Below, in pieces: positions 19,701-28,234 of a stretch of DNA of 64,000 nucleotides. A program made the position numbers and the translations under genes. The stretch's first letter is position 1. The number at the start of each line of letters is the position of its first letter. Origin of the DNA: Clostridium akagii DSM 12554 (lineage in GTDB: Bacteria > Bacillota > Clostridia > Clostridiales > Clostridiaceae); assembly GCF_000686725.1 (NCBI RefSeq), contig NZ_KK366007.1:124001-188000 (forward strand). The letters are read 5' to 3'. The notes beneath the pieces are model-generated. The model did no database searches and was not told the origin of the DNA. It was given only the letters and a program-made list of their open reading frames with translations.

Positions 19701-22700
19701 AGGAAAACTTTTTAGCACCGGATAATTATCAAGAAAATCCACCTGTTGGCGTGGCACATAGAACATCCCCAACTAATATGGGCATGGGGATAACTTCTAA
19801 TCTTGTAGGATATGATCTTGGATATACAAGTTTAGATGAATTGATATGGAAACTTGATAAGATAATAGGGAGTATGGAATCTCTAGAAAAACTTAATGGA
19901 CATTTTTATAATTGGTACGATACAAAAACAAAACAGCCTTTAAACCCAAAATATATTTCAACAGTAGATAGTGGGAATCTGCTGGGCTATATTTGGCTCA
20001 CTGAGGAAGCTTTAGATGATTATATGTCAAAGCCACTAATAAGTGGCATATATAGAGAAGGAATTTGTGATACTTTAAGAATTGCAAATGAGGAAATAGA
20101 GAGGGAACTTTCTATTAAAAACTATTATAATGATTCCATTACTCTTATTGAAGCTTCAAAACTTGAAGCTAGTGAATTGAAAAAGACTTTTAAAGATGTA
20201 AAGGATAAGTGTGACAAGCTGGAAAAAAACAGTAGGAACATAGTGCTTTATTGGAATTCAAAAGCTAAACATCAGCTTGAAAAGAGGCTGGAAGAATTGG
20301 AGAGGCTTTTTCCTTGGGCAGAAGTTGCCAATAATAGGGCAGAGATGATAAATGATAAGGCGGAAAAGATAAAAGATTTATCATATAAAATACCATTTAA
20401 CAATATACAAGAAGAAATCGACAGGATAATAAGCACAATTAAAATTAGTGATGATGCTTTCGGTGAGGATACAAAATGGATTAATAATTTAAAGGATATG
20501 CTTAGTAGTAGCAAAACTGAGATCCAGAAGGTTAGAGATAAAATAAATAGTATAAAAACTAGGCTTAAAAACATGTCGGAACAAATGAACTTTAAGATGT
20601 TATATGAAAAAAGTAGGCAACTATTTTCAATTGGATATGATGTAGATAAAGGAATTTTAACAAATTGTTATTATGATTTGTTAGCATCTGAATCAAGACA
20701 GGCAAGTTTTATTGCGATTGCCAGTGGTGAGGTGGAGCAAACTCATTGGTTTAAGCTTGGTAGAGCTATGACATTTATGGGCAAAGGTAAGGGGCTGGTT
20801 TCATGGAGTGGCACAATGTTTGAATATTTCATGCCACTACTTATTATGAAAAACTACCCTGACACTCTTCTCAATGAGACATATAAAAGCGTAATTAACG
20901 GGCAAAAAAAATATGCAAGGAGTAGAGGCATACCTTGCTGGGGAATTTCTGAATCTGCATTTTATAGCTTTGATGTGGCAAAAAATTACAAATATAAAGC
21001 TTTTGGGGTACCTGGAATAGGGTTAAAACGGGGCCTTGTGGATGAACTAGTAATATCGCCATACTCTACAATTTTAGCAATGCAGGAGCAGTTAAGCGGA
21101 GGGCTGGCGAATTTAAAGAGACTAATTTCACAAGGACTTGAGGGAAATTATGGATTATATGAAGCCATTGATTATACCATGGATAGGATGCCTAAAGGAG
21201 TTAAAAGTGAGATTGTACGATGCTTTATGGTACATCACCAAGGAATGTGTCTTATGGCAATTGACAACATACTTAATAGCTATATACTTCAAAATAGATT
21301 TCATGCTATACCAAAAGTAAAGTCAGCCGAATTGCTTTTGCAGGAAAGAGTACCTAAGGTGGTTACTTATGATAGAGAACAGTCTTTTGAAGTACCTCAG
21401 CCTAATGATGAAAGAGCAAATTTTATAGTAAGGCGTTATAATCAGAATACTGAAATGCCAGAAACACATTTATTGTCCAACGGTGATTACTCTATTATGA
21501 TTACAAATAGTGGCAGTGGTTATGGAAAGTTCAAAGATATGTTCGCCTACAGATGGAGAGAAGACGTAACACTAGATGATAGTGGATTATTTTTCTATAT
21601 TAAGGATCTAAGCACAAAAATGGTTTGGAGTGCAACATATGAACCTTGTAAAACAGCGGGGGAAGCATATGAAGCCATATTTGCTTTGGATAAAGTGGAA
21701 TTTAAGAGAAAGGATAATAACATTGAAACTCATACTGAAATTGCTGTATCAAATGAAGATAACACAGAGGTAAGAAGAATTGTAATTAAAAACGGAAGTA
21801 ATATGGAAAAATTAATTGAGGTTACTAGCTACTGTGAGGTAACTTTGGCGCCTATGAATGCGGATGAAGTTCATCCTGCCTTCAGCAATTTGTTTATAAG
21901 AACTGAATTTTTAAAAGAACCTATGTGCATATTGGCCAATAGACGACCTAGGGCTAAAAATCAGAAAAAACCTTGGATTATGCAAACTATGGTAGTGGAT
22001 GGCATAACAATTGGAGATGTTCAATATGAAACTAGCAGGGTAAATTTTATAGGAAGAGGTGGAAATATAAATTATCCTTTGGCTATAAAAAATAATAATG
22101 ATCTTAAAAACGTTGTAGGAGATGTACTAGACCCAGTGATATCTATAAGGAGGCGAATAAAGATAAAATCTGGAGGTAATTGCATTATATCGTATATAAG
22201 TTCCATTACTGAATCAAAAGAGGAAGCCGTTAGCTTGGCTAAAAAATATAGTGAACTACAAAATGTAAAGAGAGTATTTAGTCTAGCGTGGAGTCAAAGT
22301 CAAGTTGAACTAAATTACTTAGGCATAAAACCAAACCAAGCTAATCTATATCAATGTATGGCATCAAAGATTATTTTCATTAATACTATGGTGAGAGATA
22401 GAGAAGAATATATCAAAGGTGTAAATAAGTCTCAAAAAGAGCTATGGCCCTACGGTATATCAGGAGATTTGCCAATACTATTATTGTTAGTTAGGGGTGA
22501 AGAAGATATTGGACTTGTAAAGCAAGTATTGAATGCACATGAATACTGGTCAATAAAAGGTTTAAAAGTTGATCTAGTAATTATTAACATGGAAGATAGT
22601 AATTACTTGCAGAACCTAACCAATTCTTTGAGTGATGTAATTAACTCAGGACATTCTAAAGATAAAGAGAATAAATCCGGTGGAGTTTTCTTACTAGGAA

Positions 22701-25270
22701 AGTCAATTATAAGTGAAGAAAATATAAGATTTCTCATTGGTATAGCTAGATTTATTATAGATTCAGCTAAAGGGCTTTTAGTAAAGCAAGTAAAAAACAG
22801 CATAAAGCTTAACTATGATGTGCCTACGTTAAACCAAAAACATAGGGAATATGAAGAAAAGGACTATAATTTCCCGGAGAGAAAGTTGAAATATTATAAT
22901 GGATATGGCGGATTTGACATAGCTACAAACGAATATGTAATTAGACTTAGAGATAATGAAAATACACCAGCACCTTGGATTAATGTGATTTCAAATGAGA
23001 ATTTTGGATTTCATGTTTCAGAACTTGGAAGTGCGTATACGTGGTGTGAAAATAGTAGGGAAAATAAATTATCAACTTGGTCAAATGATTATGTCAGTGA
23101 TAAATTAGGAGAAGCACTTTATATCAGAGATGAAGAGACAAGAGATGTATGGAGTATTTCACCTAAACCTATAAGAGATGCGGGCGACTATATTATCGAA
23201 CATGGTAGAGGATACTCTAATTTTAAGCACGTGGCTTTTGGAATAATAGGTGAAACAACAATGTTTGTGCCAATGGACGAAAAAGTTAAAATTATTAGAG
23301 TTAAACTAAAAAATATATCCAATATTAGAAGAAAATTGTCTTTGACATATTATATTCAACTAGTACTAGGTGTAGTTCCAAGAGATACAGCTTTGCATAC
23401 AGTAACCTTTTTACAAAAGAAAGGTGAATTTATATATGCTCAAAATCCATACAGTGGAAATTTCGGTAGAAGTTTTGCTTATCTTAAAATAATAGGAGGT
23501 AATGAAGAGAGTTTTGCTGGTGACAGGAAGGAGTTTATAGGAAGAGGCGGAAGTATGGAAAGTCCATTTGTAATTACAAAAGAAAGGCTTTCAAATAACG
23601 TTGGTGCTGGATTAGATCCATGTATGGCAGAAAACACCAAGGTGAGTTTGGAACAAAATGAAGAAAAAACGGTTAATATAGTTTTTGGCCAAGATGAAAG
23701 CCTTGAAAAAATAGAAAGTATTATAGATAAATATTCAAAGACTCGGAGTACTACAGTTGAACTGGAAAATACGAAAAAATATTGGTCCGATCTACTTGGA
23801 AAGATAAAGGTTAAAACACCTGATGAAAGTATGGATATAATGTTAAATGGATGGTTAATGTATCAAACTATTGCATGTAGATTATGGTCAAGAACTGCAT
23901 TTTATCAATCAGGTGGTGCATATGGGTTTAGGGATCAACTTCAGGATGTAATGCCATTGTGTTTTCTGAAACCTGAGATGACAAGGAAGCAGATACTTTT
24001 AAGTGCATCTAGACAATTTTTGGAAGGCGATGTTCAGCATTGGTGGCATCCAATAGTTGACAGTGGCATAAGAACTAGATTTTCAGATGATTTGTTATGG
24101 CTACCATACGTAACTAGTGATTATATTAAAAATACTGGAGATTACAGTATTCTTGATGAACAGGTCTTTTACATTGAAGATGCGCCTCTAAAAGATGGAG
24201 AAGATGAAAGATATAATGTGTCACCAAAATCAGATAAGTCAGGCACACTATATGAGCATTGTATGAAAGCATTAGAGAAAGGCTTGAAATTTGGTAGCCA
24301 CAATATACCTCTAATGGGAAGTGGAGACTGGAATGATGGTATGAGTACTGTAGGAAACAAGGGCAAAGGTGAAAGTGTATGGCTTGGATGGTTTTTATAT
24401 AGTATACTCAATGACTTTAAAGATATATGCAAATTCAAAAAAGATAAATATAGAAGTGAAAGGTATTCCCATTTGTGTGATTTTGTTAGAGAAAATATAG
24501 AAAAAAATGCTTGGGATGGCGCATGGTATAAAAGAGCATACTTTGATGATGGCACACCACTAGGTTCATCACAAAATGATGAGTGTAAAATAGATTCACT
24601 TTCTCAATCTTGGTCAGTTATATCTAAAGCTGGAGATATTAAACATACTAAGATTGCAATGAATTATTTGGAAAAATATCTTGTTAAAGAAAATAATAAA
24701 ATGGTGTTATTGTTAACACCACCGTTCAATAATTCTCAGCTTGAGCCTGGATATATAAAAGGTTATATTCCCGGGGTGAGAGAAAACGGAGGACAATATA
24801 CACATGCAGCAACTTGGGTGATTCTTGCTATGGTAAGACTTGGTGAAAAGGATAAAGCGTGGAAAATTTTTAATATGATAAATCCTGTAAATCATGCTAC
24901 GACTAAGGAGGAAAGTGACATATATAAGGTGGAACCTTATGTTATGGCAGCAGATGTATATTCACAACAAGCAAACGTTGGTAGAGGAGGTTGGACTTGG
25001 TATACAGGTGCTGCAGGTTGGATGTATAGAGTTGGAATTGAAGGTATACTGGGATTAACTCTTTTTAGTGGTGAAGGATTTAAAATACATCCATGTGTAC
25101 CTAAAGAATGGAATGAATACGAGATAAATTATACTCATGAAAAATGTAAATATAATATTAAAGTAACAAGAGGCGAGAAAAAAACAGTGAATGTTGATGG
25201 GAAACCTATTAGCACAGGAGTTATACCATTCTTTGAGAGTGGTGAGCACGATGTTCTTGTCATCATGTAA
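16748..25270 (+). CDS. Cyclic beta-1,2-glucan synthase (GT84, cyclization domain, GH94)
   Basis: A 2840-residue membrane enzyme that builds beta-1,2-glucan from UDP-glucose and closes it into a ring. Residues 1-380 are helical and cytosolic. Membrane helices lie at about 385-440 and, after the glycosyltransferase domain, at about 780-950. The GT84 domain contains ITLDSDTKLP with the metal-binding DSD at 604-606 and a later RWVRGDWQL motif. Residues about 965-1510 form the middle (alpha/alpha)6 domain linked to cyclization (HRTSPTNMG at its start), with a coiled-coil insert at about 1145-1290. From about 1560 to the end comes a GH94 phosphorylase-like domain with HWWHP and GSGDWNDGM (Asp 2527 and 2530). 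Start: AAAGGATGG site. Best known in Rhizobiales and Brucella (NdvB/ChvB), also in some Clostridia. Transcribed alone. Confidence 0.92.
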   Translation: MPNEEFLNHATNASDYNKIFKTGSSKKKIIKNLDRSYKIIIKGYEYIDDEMKYKRDVIPVAEWLMDNIYLIEKEYKDIKHNMTKDFYKNIPIVEKGTFKGYPRIYDIAQEIICKSENKIDKKTIIQFIAEYQNQFILTDNELWVLPKMLRISLIQSISDITEKIVYAQIEKRKADLIGDKIINTVNEGTDDSKLNAILSEDIKFTPHFSERLLKILRDNAIDNEQIYSWIDNKLDEVSSNTSKIISLEHQMQSNLKLLMGSCINSIREVEALTWRECFEKLSYVERVLREDPAKIYEKMDFASRDYYRHNIEKIAKYMKISEAYVAKMAIQCAEQAEVDDNKEYKKHVGYYIVDKGILCLKKKINFKEKGIHILTIPFKNHKIFWYIFTNILGTLALMGIIISISLASDKNIVIWKYVIAGIAVILPCSEIVNSVLNWSVNHLTDTRFIPKIELYNGIPEEARTMVVIPAIISDAKKAEELINKLEVYYLSNKEKNLCFAVIGDFKDSKNEKELPNDDDINSAALKLIKKLNEKYKGEDGEIFYFFNRYRIYNEKENMWLGWERKRGKLMEFNSMIKGNENTSFNVVSGDIKRLQDIKYIITLDSDTKLPMDAAKKLIGAMSHILNEAKIENGKVTRGYGIMQPRVCISTVKSNKTFYSKIFSGETGIDTYSMAVSDVYQDLFGEGIYTGKGIYDIDVFENIVQGKIKENTVLSHDLLEGALGRCALISDVEFIDGYPAYYNASSKRLHRWVRGDWQLIPYISSKLGVNALSRWKMVDNLRRSLLAPSIMALIIISLTIVPDGFEKWLSLAFIALIFPWLFDVSEVVASPMRGISLTGKMNNNKNLILQIFLIFSFLAFNACLMIGAILTTLYRLIFTKRNLLKWQTAEEVEMSSGKKIIDYIEFMWQGSILSLFIGTLAFGRGIEIGLVMLPSCMLWFFSPAIAFLISRDRKEVIMQLSDKERNLIRRISRKTFAYFEDFINEEENFLAPDNYQENPPVGVAHRTSPTNMGMGITSNLVGYDLGYTSLDELIWKLDKIIGSMESLEKLNGHFYNWYDTKTKQPLNPKYISTVDSGNLLGYIWLTEEALDDYMSKPLISGIYREGICDTLRIANEEIERELSIKNYYNDSITLIEASKLEASELKKTFKDVKDKCDKLEKNSRNIVLYWNSKAKHQLEKRLEELERLFPWAEVANNRAEMINDKAEKIKDLSYKIPFNNIQEEIDRIISTIKISDDAFGEDTKWINNLKDMLSSSKTEIQKVRDKINSIKTRLKNMSEQMNFKMLYEKSRQLFSIGYDVDKGILTNCYYDLLASESRQASFIAIASGEVEQTHWFKLGRAMTFMGKGKGLVSWSGTMFEYFMPLLIMKNYPDTLLNETYKSVINGQKKYARSRGIPCWGISESAFYSFDVAKNYKYKAFGVPGIGLKRGLVDELVISPYSTILAMQEQLSGGLANLKRLISQGLEGNYGLYEAIDYTMDRMPKGVKSEIVRCFMVHHQGMCLMAIDNILNSYILQNRFHAIPKVKSAELLLQERVPKVVTYDREQSFEVPQPNDERANFIVRRYNQNTEMPETHLLSNGDYSIMITNSGSGYGKFKDMFAYRWREDVTLDDSGLFFYIKDLSTKMVWSATYEPCKTAGEAYEAIFALDKVEFKRKDNNIETHTEIAVSNEDNTEVRRIVIKNGSNMEKLIEVTSYCEVTLAPMNADEVHPAFSNLFIRTEFLKEPMCILANRRPRAKNQKKPWIMQTMVVDGITIGDVQYETSRVNFIGRGGNINYPLAIKNNNDLKNVVGDVLDPVISIRRRIKIKSGGNCIISYISSITESKEEAVSLAKKYSELQNVKRVFSLAWSQSQVELNYLGIKPNQANLYQCMASKIIFINTMVRDREEYIKGVNKSQKELWPYGISGDLPILLLLVRGEEDIGLVKQVLNAHEYWSIKGLKVDLVIINMEDSNYLQNLTNSLSDVINSGHSKDKENKSGGVFLLGKSIISEENIRFLIGIARFIIDSAKGLLVKQVKNSIKLNYDVPTLNQKHREYEEKDYNFPERKLKYYNGYGGFDIATNEYVIRLRDNENTPAPWINVISNENFGFHVSELGSAYTWCENSRENKLSTWSNDYVSDKLGEALYIRDEETRDVWSISPKPIRDAGDYIIEHGRGYSNFKHVAFGIIGETTMFVPMDEKVKIIRVKLKNISNIRRKLSLTYYIQLVLGVVPRDTALHTVTFLQKKGEFIYAQNPYSGNFGRSFAYLKIIGGNEESFAGDRKEFIGRGGSMESPFVITKERLSNNVGAGLDPCMAENTKVSLEQNEEKTVNIVFGQDESLEKIESIIDKYSKTRSTTVELENTKKYWSDLLGKIKVKTPDESMDIMLNGWLMYQTIACRLWSRTAFYQSGGAYGFRDQLQDVMPLCFLKPEMTRKQILLSASRQFLEGDVQHWWHPIVDSGIRTRFSDDLLWLPYVTSDYIKNTGDYSILDEQVFYIEDAPLKDGEDERYNVSPKSDKSGTLYEHCMKALEKGLKFGSHNIPLMGSGDWNDGMSTVGNKGKGESVWLGWFLYSILNDFKDICKFKKDKYRSERYSHLCDFVRENIEKNAWDGAWYKRAYFDDGTPLGSSQNDECKIDSLSQSWSVISKAGDIKHTKIAMNYLEKYLVKENNKMVLLLTPPFNNSQLEPGYIKGYIPGVRENGGQYTHAATWVILAMVRLGEKDKAWKIFNMINPVNHATTKEESDIYKVEPYVMAADVYSQQANVGRGGWTWYTGAAGWMYRVGIEGILGLTLFSGEGFKIHPCVPKEWNEYEINYTHEKCKYNIKVTRGEKKTVNVDGKPISTGVIPFFESGEHDVLVIM

Positions 25271-25272
25271 AG

Positions 25273-25321
25273 GTGACAAGTTGCAAGTTAAGGAGGATTT
25301 TTCTGCTGGGGCAGAAAAATC
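25273..25321 (+). repeat. ACAAGT repeat plus TCTGC hairpin element
   Basis: GTGACAAGTTGCAAGTT (25274-25290) follows the stop by a few bases. Next is a perfect 11-bp hairpin GATTTTTCTGC (25297-25307), TGG, GCAGAAAAATC (25311-25321). The same two modules, more or less degraded, recur near 5972, 27410, 29553 and 32517. Confidence 0.7.
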
Positions 25322-25370
25322 GGGAATGTAGGAAGATTTGTAGACAAATCTTCCTACATTCCTATTTTAT
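25322..25370 (+). terminator. Terminator after the glucan synthase, GGAATGTAGG family
   Basis: GGAATGTAGGAAGATTTGT (25323-25341) and its exact complement (25344-25362), followed by TATTTTATT. It is a near copy of the lysA terminator. Confidence 0.9.
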
Positions 25371-25446
25371 TACAAGAAATTTTGATGTGTTTGCTCAACT
25401 TGCTTTAGTTGGAACTTTCAAGGTGAATTTTTCTGGTTTAGATTTT

Positions 25447-25482
25447 AGGCATCTTCAAAGAAATAACAAGCCAGTATGCTAG
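25447..25482 (+). repeat. AGGCATCT...GTATGCTAG dispersed repeat
   Basis: AGGCATCTTCAAAGAAATAA followed by CAAGCCAGTATGCTAG. It matches, in reverse orientation, the copy at 46556-46589 almost base for base. Confidence 0.6.
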
Positions 25483-25515
25483 TCTATTTTGCGTCATACT
25501 GCGTCCACATAACCC

Positions 25516-26760
25516 TTAGATAGCAACACTATCTGCGGGACATGTCTCCTTGTCTGACACAAAATATCCGTCGCATCTTTGACGTGTTATTAAATAACAA
25601 ATAAGGAGCATTGCAATAAATGCAGAGATTCCATTTGCAAAACCAAGACCAACATATCCAAATTTATTGATTGCAACACCACCAACAATAACTCCCATGG
25701 TAGTTCCCATATACATAAAAGAACTATTTAAACTCATTACAGTTCCACGTAATGATGGTACAAGTTCACTTACTATTGAATTAAGAGAAGATAATGATGC
25801 ACCTCCACTAAGTAACCATAGAAAAATACAAACCATTGCAAAAATGAGATTAGAAGAAGTATATGGTAATAAAATAAGAGATACTGCTAAAATTGTTAAT
25901 CCTATAATAACTACACGTCCTTTACCAAAAGCATCTCCCAAGAATCCACCTGAAAGGTTTCCTACTAAATTACCAAAACCAACTACAACAATAACAGTAC
26001 CTATTGTACTAACGCTCATATTAAATGAATTAGAAAGCCATGCTCCTAAGAAAGAATACATTCCAAAACTTGCAAACATCATGAAGAAAGTAACAAGTAA
26101 TCCAGCCACAGCCCTTTTATTTGTTAAAACAAGCTTTAAAGAATGACTAAGCTCTGAAGAAGCAGCCTTAGCAACTGGTGCAGTAGTATTTTCAATTACG
26201 GGCAAGGCAAAGATTACTAATAAAGTAACGATTACTCCTAAAATGCCAAGAGCGTAGAAAGAAAAACGCCATCCAGCAGCACCAGCTACAAAAGCACCAA
26301 ATGGAACTCCAAGAATTTGGCTGATTGAAAGTGCTGCTGCTACAATTCCAATAACATGACCACGTTTTTTAAAAGGAACAAGGTCCCCTATTATTGCCCA
26401 AACCTGTGGTGAAGTTGCTGCGGCAATACCAGATAAAACACGAAAGAAAAATAAGGACCAGAAACTCCAAGCGCAGCCACACAAAAATGTAGATATGGTA
26501 AAGGCAAGTATTCCCCATTTAAGCATTACTTTTCTTCCCACTTTATCGGATAAAGGTCCAAAAGCAAAACCACAAATTGCATAAGGAAGGGAATATGCAA
26601 TTACTAAAAGCCCCACCTCTGATACTGTAACATTAAAACTTTTACTTAATGTTGGTATTAGTGGAGAAACTAAGAAAGTATCAGAACCAATTAAAAAGAT
26701 AATCATAAATAAAATAAAAACAATTCCATTTAAATTTTTCACATTTTTCTCGTTATTCAT
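25516..26760 (-). CDS. MFS transporter, DHA1-type drug efflux
   Basis: A 414-residue, twelve-helix major facilitator. The helix 2-3 loop FGPLSDKVGRKVML is the MFS signature, and the helix 5 region IGVVAAALSISQILGVPFG resembles motif C of drug antiporters. It is the second gene after a MarR regulator and is separated from it by a 26-bp palindrome that matches the marR operator, so it is probably derepressed with it. The start is uncertain: the ATG at 26760 is preceded by GGAAGGATTG with long spacing, while the ATG at 26784 has its GAAGG directly abutting. Substrate unknown. Confidence 0.88.
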   Translation of the reverse strand: MNNEKNVKNLNGIVFILFMIIFLIGSDTFLVSPLIPTLSKSFNVTVSEVGLLVIAYSLPYAICGFAFGPLSDKVGRKVMLKWGILAFTISTFLCGCAWSFWSLFFFRVLSGIAAATSPQVWAIIGDLVPFKKRGHVIGIVAAALSISQILGVPFGAFVAGAAGWRFSFYALGILGVIVTLLVIFALPVIENTTAPVAKAASSELSHSLKLVLTNKRAVAGLLVTFFMMFASFGMYSFLGAWLSNSFNMSVSTIGTVIVVVGFGNLVGNLSGGFLGDAFGKGRVVIIGLTILAVSLILLPYTSSNLIFAMVCIFLWLLSGGASLSSLNSIVSELVPSLRGTVMSLNSSFMYMGTTMGVIVGGVAINKFGYVGLGFANGISAFIAMLLICYLITRQRCDGYFVSDKETCPADSVAI

Positions 26761-26806
26761 AGCAAAATACAATCCTTCCAACATCCTTCTTTTATTTGTT
26801 TAATTG

Positions 26807-26832
26807 AATTTACTTCATATATGAAGTAAATT
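26807..26832. promoter_or_regulatory. 26-bp palindromic operator before the MFS gene
   Basis: A perfect 26-bp palindrome centred on TTCATATATGAA (outer arms TTTAC/GTAAA). The central 12-mer is identical to the palindrome in front of marR (27299-27310), so both are likely sites of the same MarR protein. Confidence 0.75.
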
Positions 26833-26847
26833 ATCAAAAGAAAAACC

Positions 26848-27279
26848 TCATTTATTTTTAAGGTTCCCTTCTATCTTTTTAAGTAAACTATTTAAAGTTT
26901 CTTGTTCAGCATCACTTAATACACCATACATATCTAGCAAAAAGCTTTGGTATGTAACTTCCATAGTATTTCTAACATCAAGTCCTTTTTCAGTTAGTGA
27001 AACCATAGTTTGGCGCATATCAGTAGAGTTCTTAAAAGTTACTACTAGCTTCTGTTTTTCCATTCTTCTAATTATTGTTGTCATATTACTCGCAGCACAT
27101 TTTACCTTGTCTTTTAATTCCGACATGGTAATAGAACTTTCAGGTGGTATATTCCTAAGAACTCCAAACTGAACTCCTGTAGCATCACAACCTGATGTTG
27201 AGTCAGCAAAGTGGTTAACTGAAACATCATTTATATGACGAACTTTCATGTAAATATTTCGTAATAATTCTTTTGACAT
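26848..27279 (-). CDS. MarR family transcriptional regulator
   Basis: A 143-residue winged-helix repressor. The recognition region is ITMSELKDKVKCAASNMTTIIRRMEKQKLV, followed by the wing TFKNSTDMRQTMVSLTEKG. MarR proteins bind palindromes as dimers and release DNA on binding small phenolic or drug ligands. The two copies of TTCATATATGAA, one at its own promoter and one before the MFS gene, point to control of itself and the exporter. Ribosome site TTAGGAG before the ATG at 27279. It contains Cys in the GCDATG loop and again in the KVKCAASN helix, so redox sensing is possible but unproven. Confidence 0.92.
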   Translation of the reverse strand: MSKELLRNIYMKVRHINDVSVNHFADSTSGCDATGVQFGVLRNIPPESSITMSELKDKVKCAASNMTTIIRRMEKQKLVVTFKNSTDMRQTMVSLTEKGLDVRNTMEVTYQSFLLDMYGVLSDAEQETLNSLLKKIEGNLKNK

Positions 27280-27298
27280 ATGTTTACTCCTAAATCAT

Positions 27299-27310
27299 TT
27301 CATATATGAA
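27299..27310. promoter_or_regulatory. MarR operator at the marR promoter
   Basis: TTCATATATGAA, a perfect palindrome just downstream of the minus-strand -10 box and 20 bp before the marR start, placed to block initiation. Confidence 0.75.
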
Positions 27311-27318
27311 CTATATTT

Positions 27319-27347
27319 ATAATAAAACTTATTCTATATTTTGTCAA
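27319..27347 (-). promoter_or_regulatory. Promoter of marR-MFS
   Basis: On the minus strand TTGACA (27347-27342), a 17-bp spacer, TATTAT (27324-27319). Near-consensus sigma-A promoter overlapped downstream by the operator. Confidence 0.8.
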
Positions 27348-27402
27348 TACTATTGTAAATGAATTAAGTTAATATAAAGAAACTTCATTATGTTATTTTA
27401 TT

Positions 27403-27443
27403 TTAATAGAGATTTTTCTGCGGCGGCAGAGAAGTCTCTATTA
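27403..27443. terminator. Hairpin element after the 63-aa gene
   Basis: TTAATAGAGATTTTTCTGC pairs with GCAGAGAAGTCTCTATTAA around GGCG. It lies at the 3' end of the minus-strand small gene and belongs to the TCTGC hairpin family. The T tract is weak, so terminator activity is probable rather than sure. The adjacent TTTGTCACTTGTC (27444-27456), inside the end of the gene, is a reversed ACAAGT repeat. Confidence 0.55.
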
Positions 27444-27448
27444 ATTTG

Positions 27449-27640
27449 TCACTTGTCTGGTTCATCTTTAGTTTCGTCATAGGTATAATCAAATTCCTGC
27501 CAAGCAATATTATTGCAAGCAATAGGGTCCTTTACTGGATCAGGAAGCTCTGTGTAGTCACTTTTGGAGTATGCTTTTATTTTTTTTGTTTTTTCTTCCA
27601 TATAGCCTCTTTCTCTTGGTAAATAAGGTTTTTTAGACAT
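27449..27640 (-). CDS. Small conserved-type hypothetical protein (63 aa)
   Basis: Start at 27640 with AAAGGAG about 10 bp upstream. The product is soluble and highly charged, with KPYLPRERGYMEEKTKKIK at the N terminus and a mid part SDYTELPDPVKDPIACNN. It ends in an acidic tail whose last codons overlap a reversed ACAAGT repeat. I do not recognise the family. It is divergent from the desulfoferrodoxin gene. Confidence 0.55.
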   Translation of the reverse strand: MSKKPYLPRERGYMEEKTKKIKAYSKSDYTELPDPVKDPIACNNIAWQEFDYTYDETKDEPDK

Positions 27641-27820
27641 TGATGTATTCTCCTTTCAAATATCAGACATAATAATAGTTAGTAGTTTGTCTGTATTAAA
27701 TAGTATTCCAAATAAAAATTAAATTATGTTTAAATTATTTGTCAAAGTACTTAACCTATGTATGATAAGTGATATAATATAGTAAGAACCAAATATAAAT
27801 TTAATGGAGGCGATTATATT

Positions 27821-28195
27821 ATGACAGAATTAAATCAAATTTATAAATGTCCAATATGCGGTAACATAGTTGAAATTGTAGGAAAAGCAGGCGGAACTTT
27901 AGTGTGTTGTGGAAAACCAATGCTTTTATTGGAAGCAAATTCTGTAGATGCAGCCGTTGAAAAACATGTACCTGTAGTTGAGAAAAAAGGTTCAGAAGTA
28001 TTTGTAAAGGTTGGAGAAGTTCAGCATCCAATGACTGAAGAACATTATATCCAATGGATAGAAGTTATTACAGCTAACAAGGTATATAAAAAATTCTTAA
28101 AGCCAAATGAAAAACCAGAAGCAACTTTTATTATAGATGAAGATATAGTTTTAGTAAGAGAATATTGTAATCTTCACGGATTGTGGAAAAAATAA
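27821..28195 (+). CDS. dfx: Desulfoferrodoxin (superoxide reductase)
   Basis: Reduces superoxide to peroxide without making oxygen, an oxidative-stress defence of anaerobes. The 124 residues hold both iron centres. The N-terminal desulforedoxin-like domain has Cys10, Cys13, Cys29 and Cys30 (CPICG...CCGKPM). The catalytic domain has EKHVP (His49 with Lys48), HPMTEEH (His69, His75) and CNLH (Cys116, His119). All ligands are intact. Ribosome site TGGAGG; a TATAAT lies at 27774-27779. It stands alone, upstream of the trpS leader. Confidence 0.96.
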   Translation: MTELNQIYKCPICGNIVEIVGKAGGTLVCCGKPMLLLEANSVDAAVEKHVPVVEKKGSEVFVKVGEVQHPMTEEHYIQWIEVITANKVYKKFLKPNEKPEATFIIDEDIVLVREYCNLHGLWKK

Positions 28196-28198
28196 TTA

Positions 28199-28227
28199 TT
28201 GACAAAAAACATATATAATATTATATT
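28199..28227 (+). promoter_or_regulatory. Promoter of trpS
   Basis: TTGACA (28199-28204), 17-bp spacer, TATATT (28222-28227), immediately downstream of the dfx stop codon. Confidence 0.7.
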
Positions 28228-28234
28228 AACTGTA

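Noticed and set aside
25273-25482. Open frame of 69 codons after the glucan synthase
   Set aside because: It runs through the post-gene repeat, the hairpin element and the terminator; no ribosome site.
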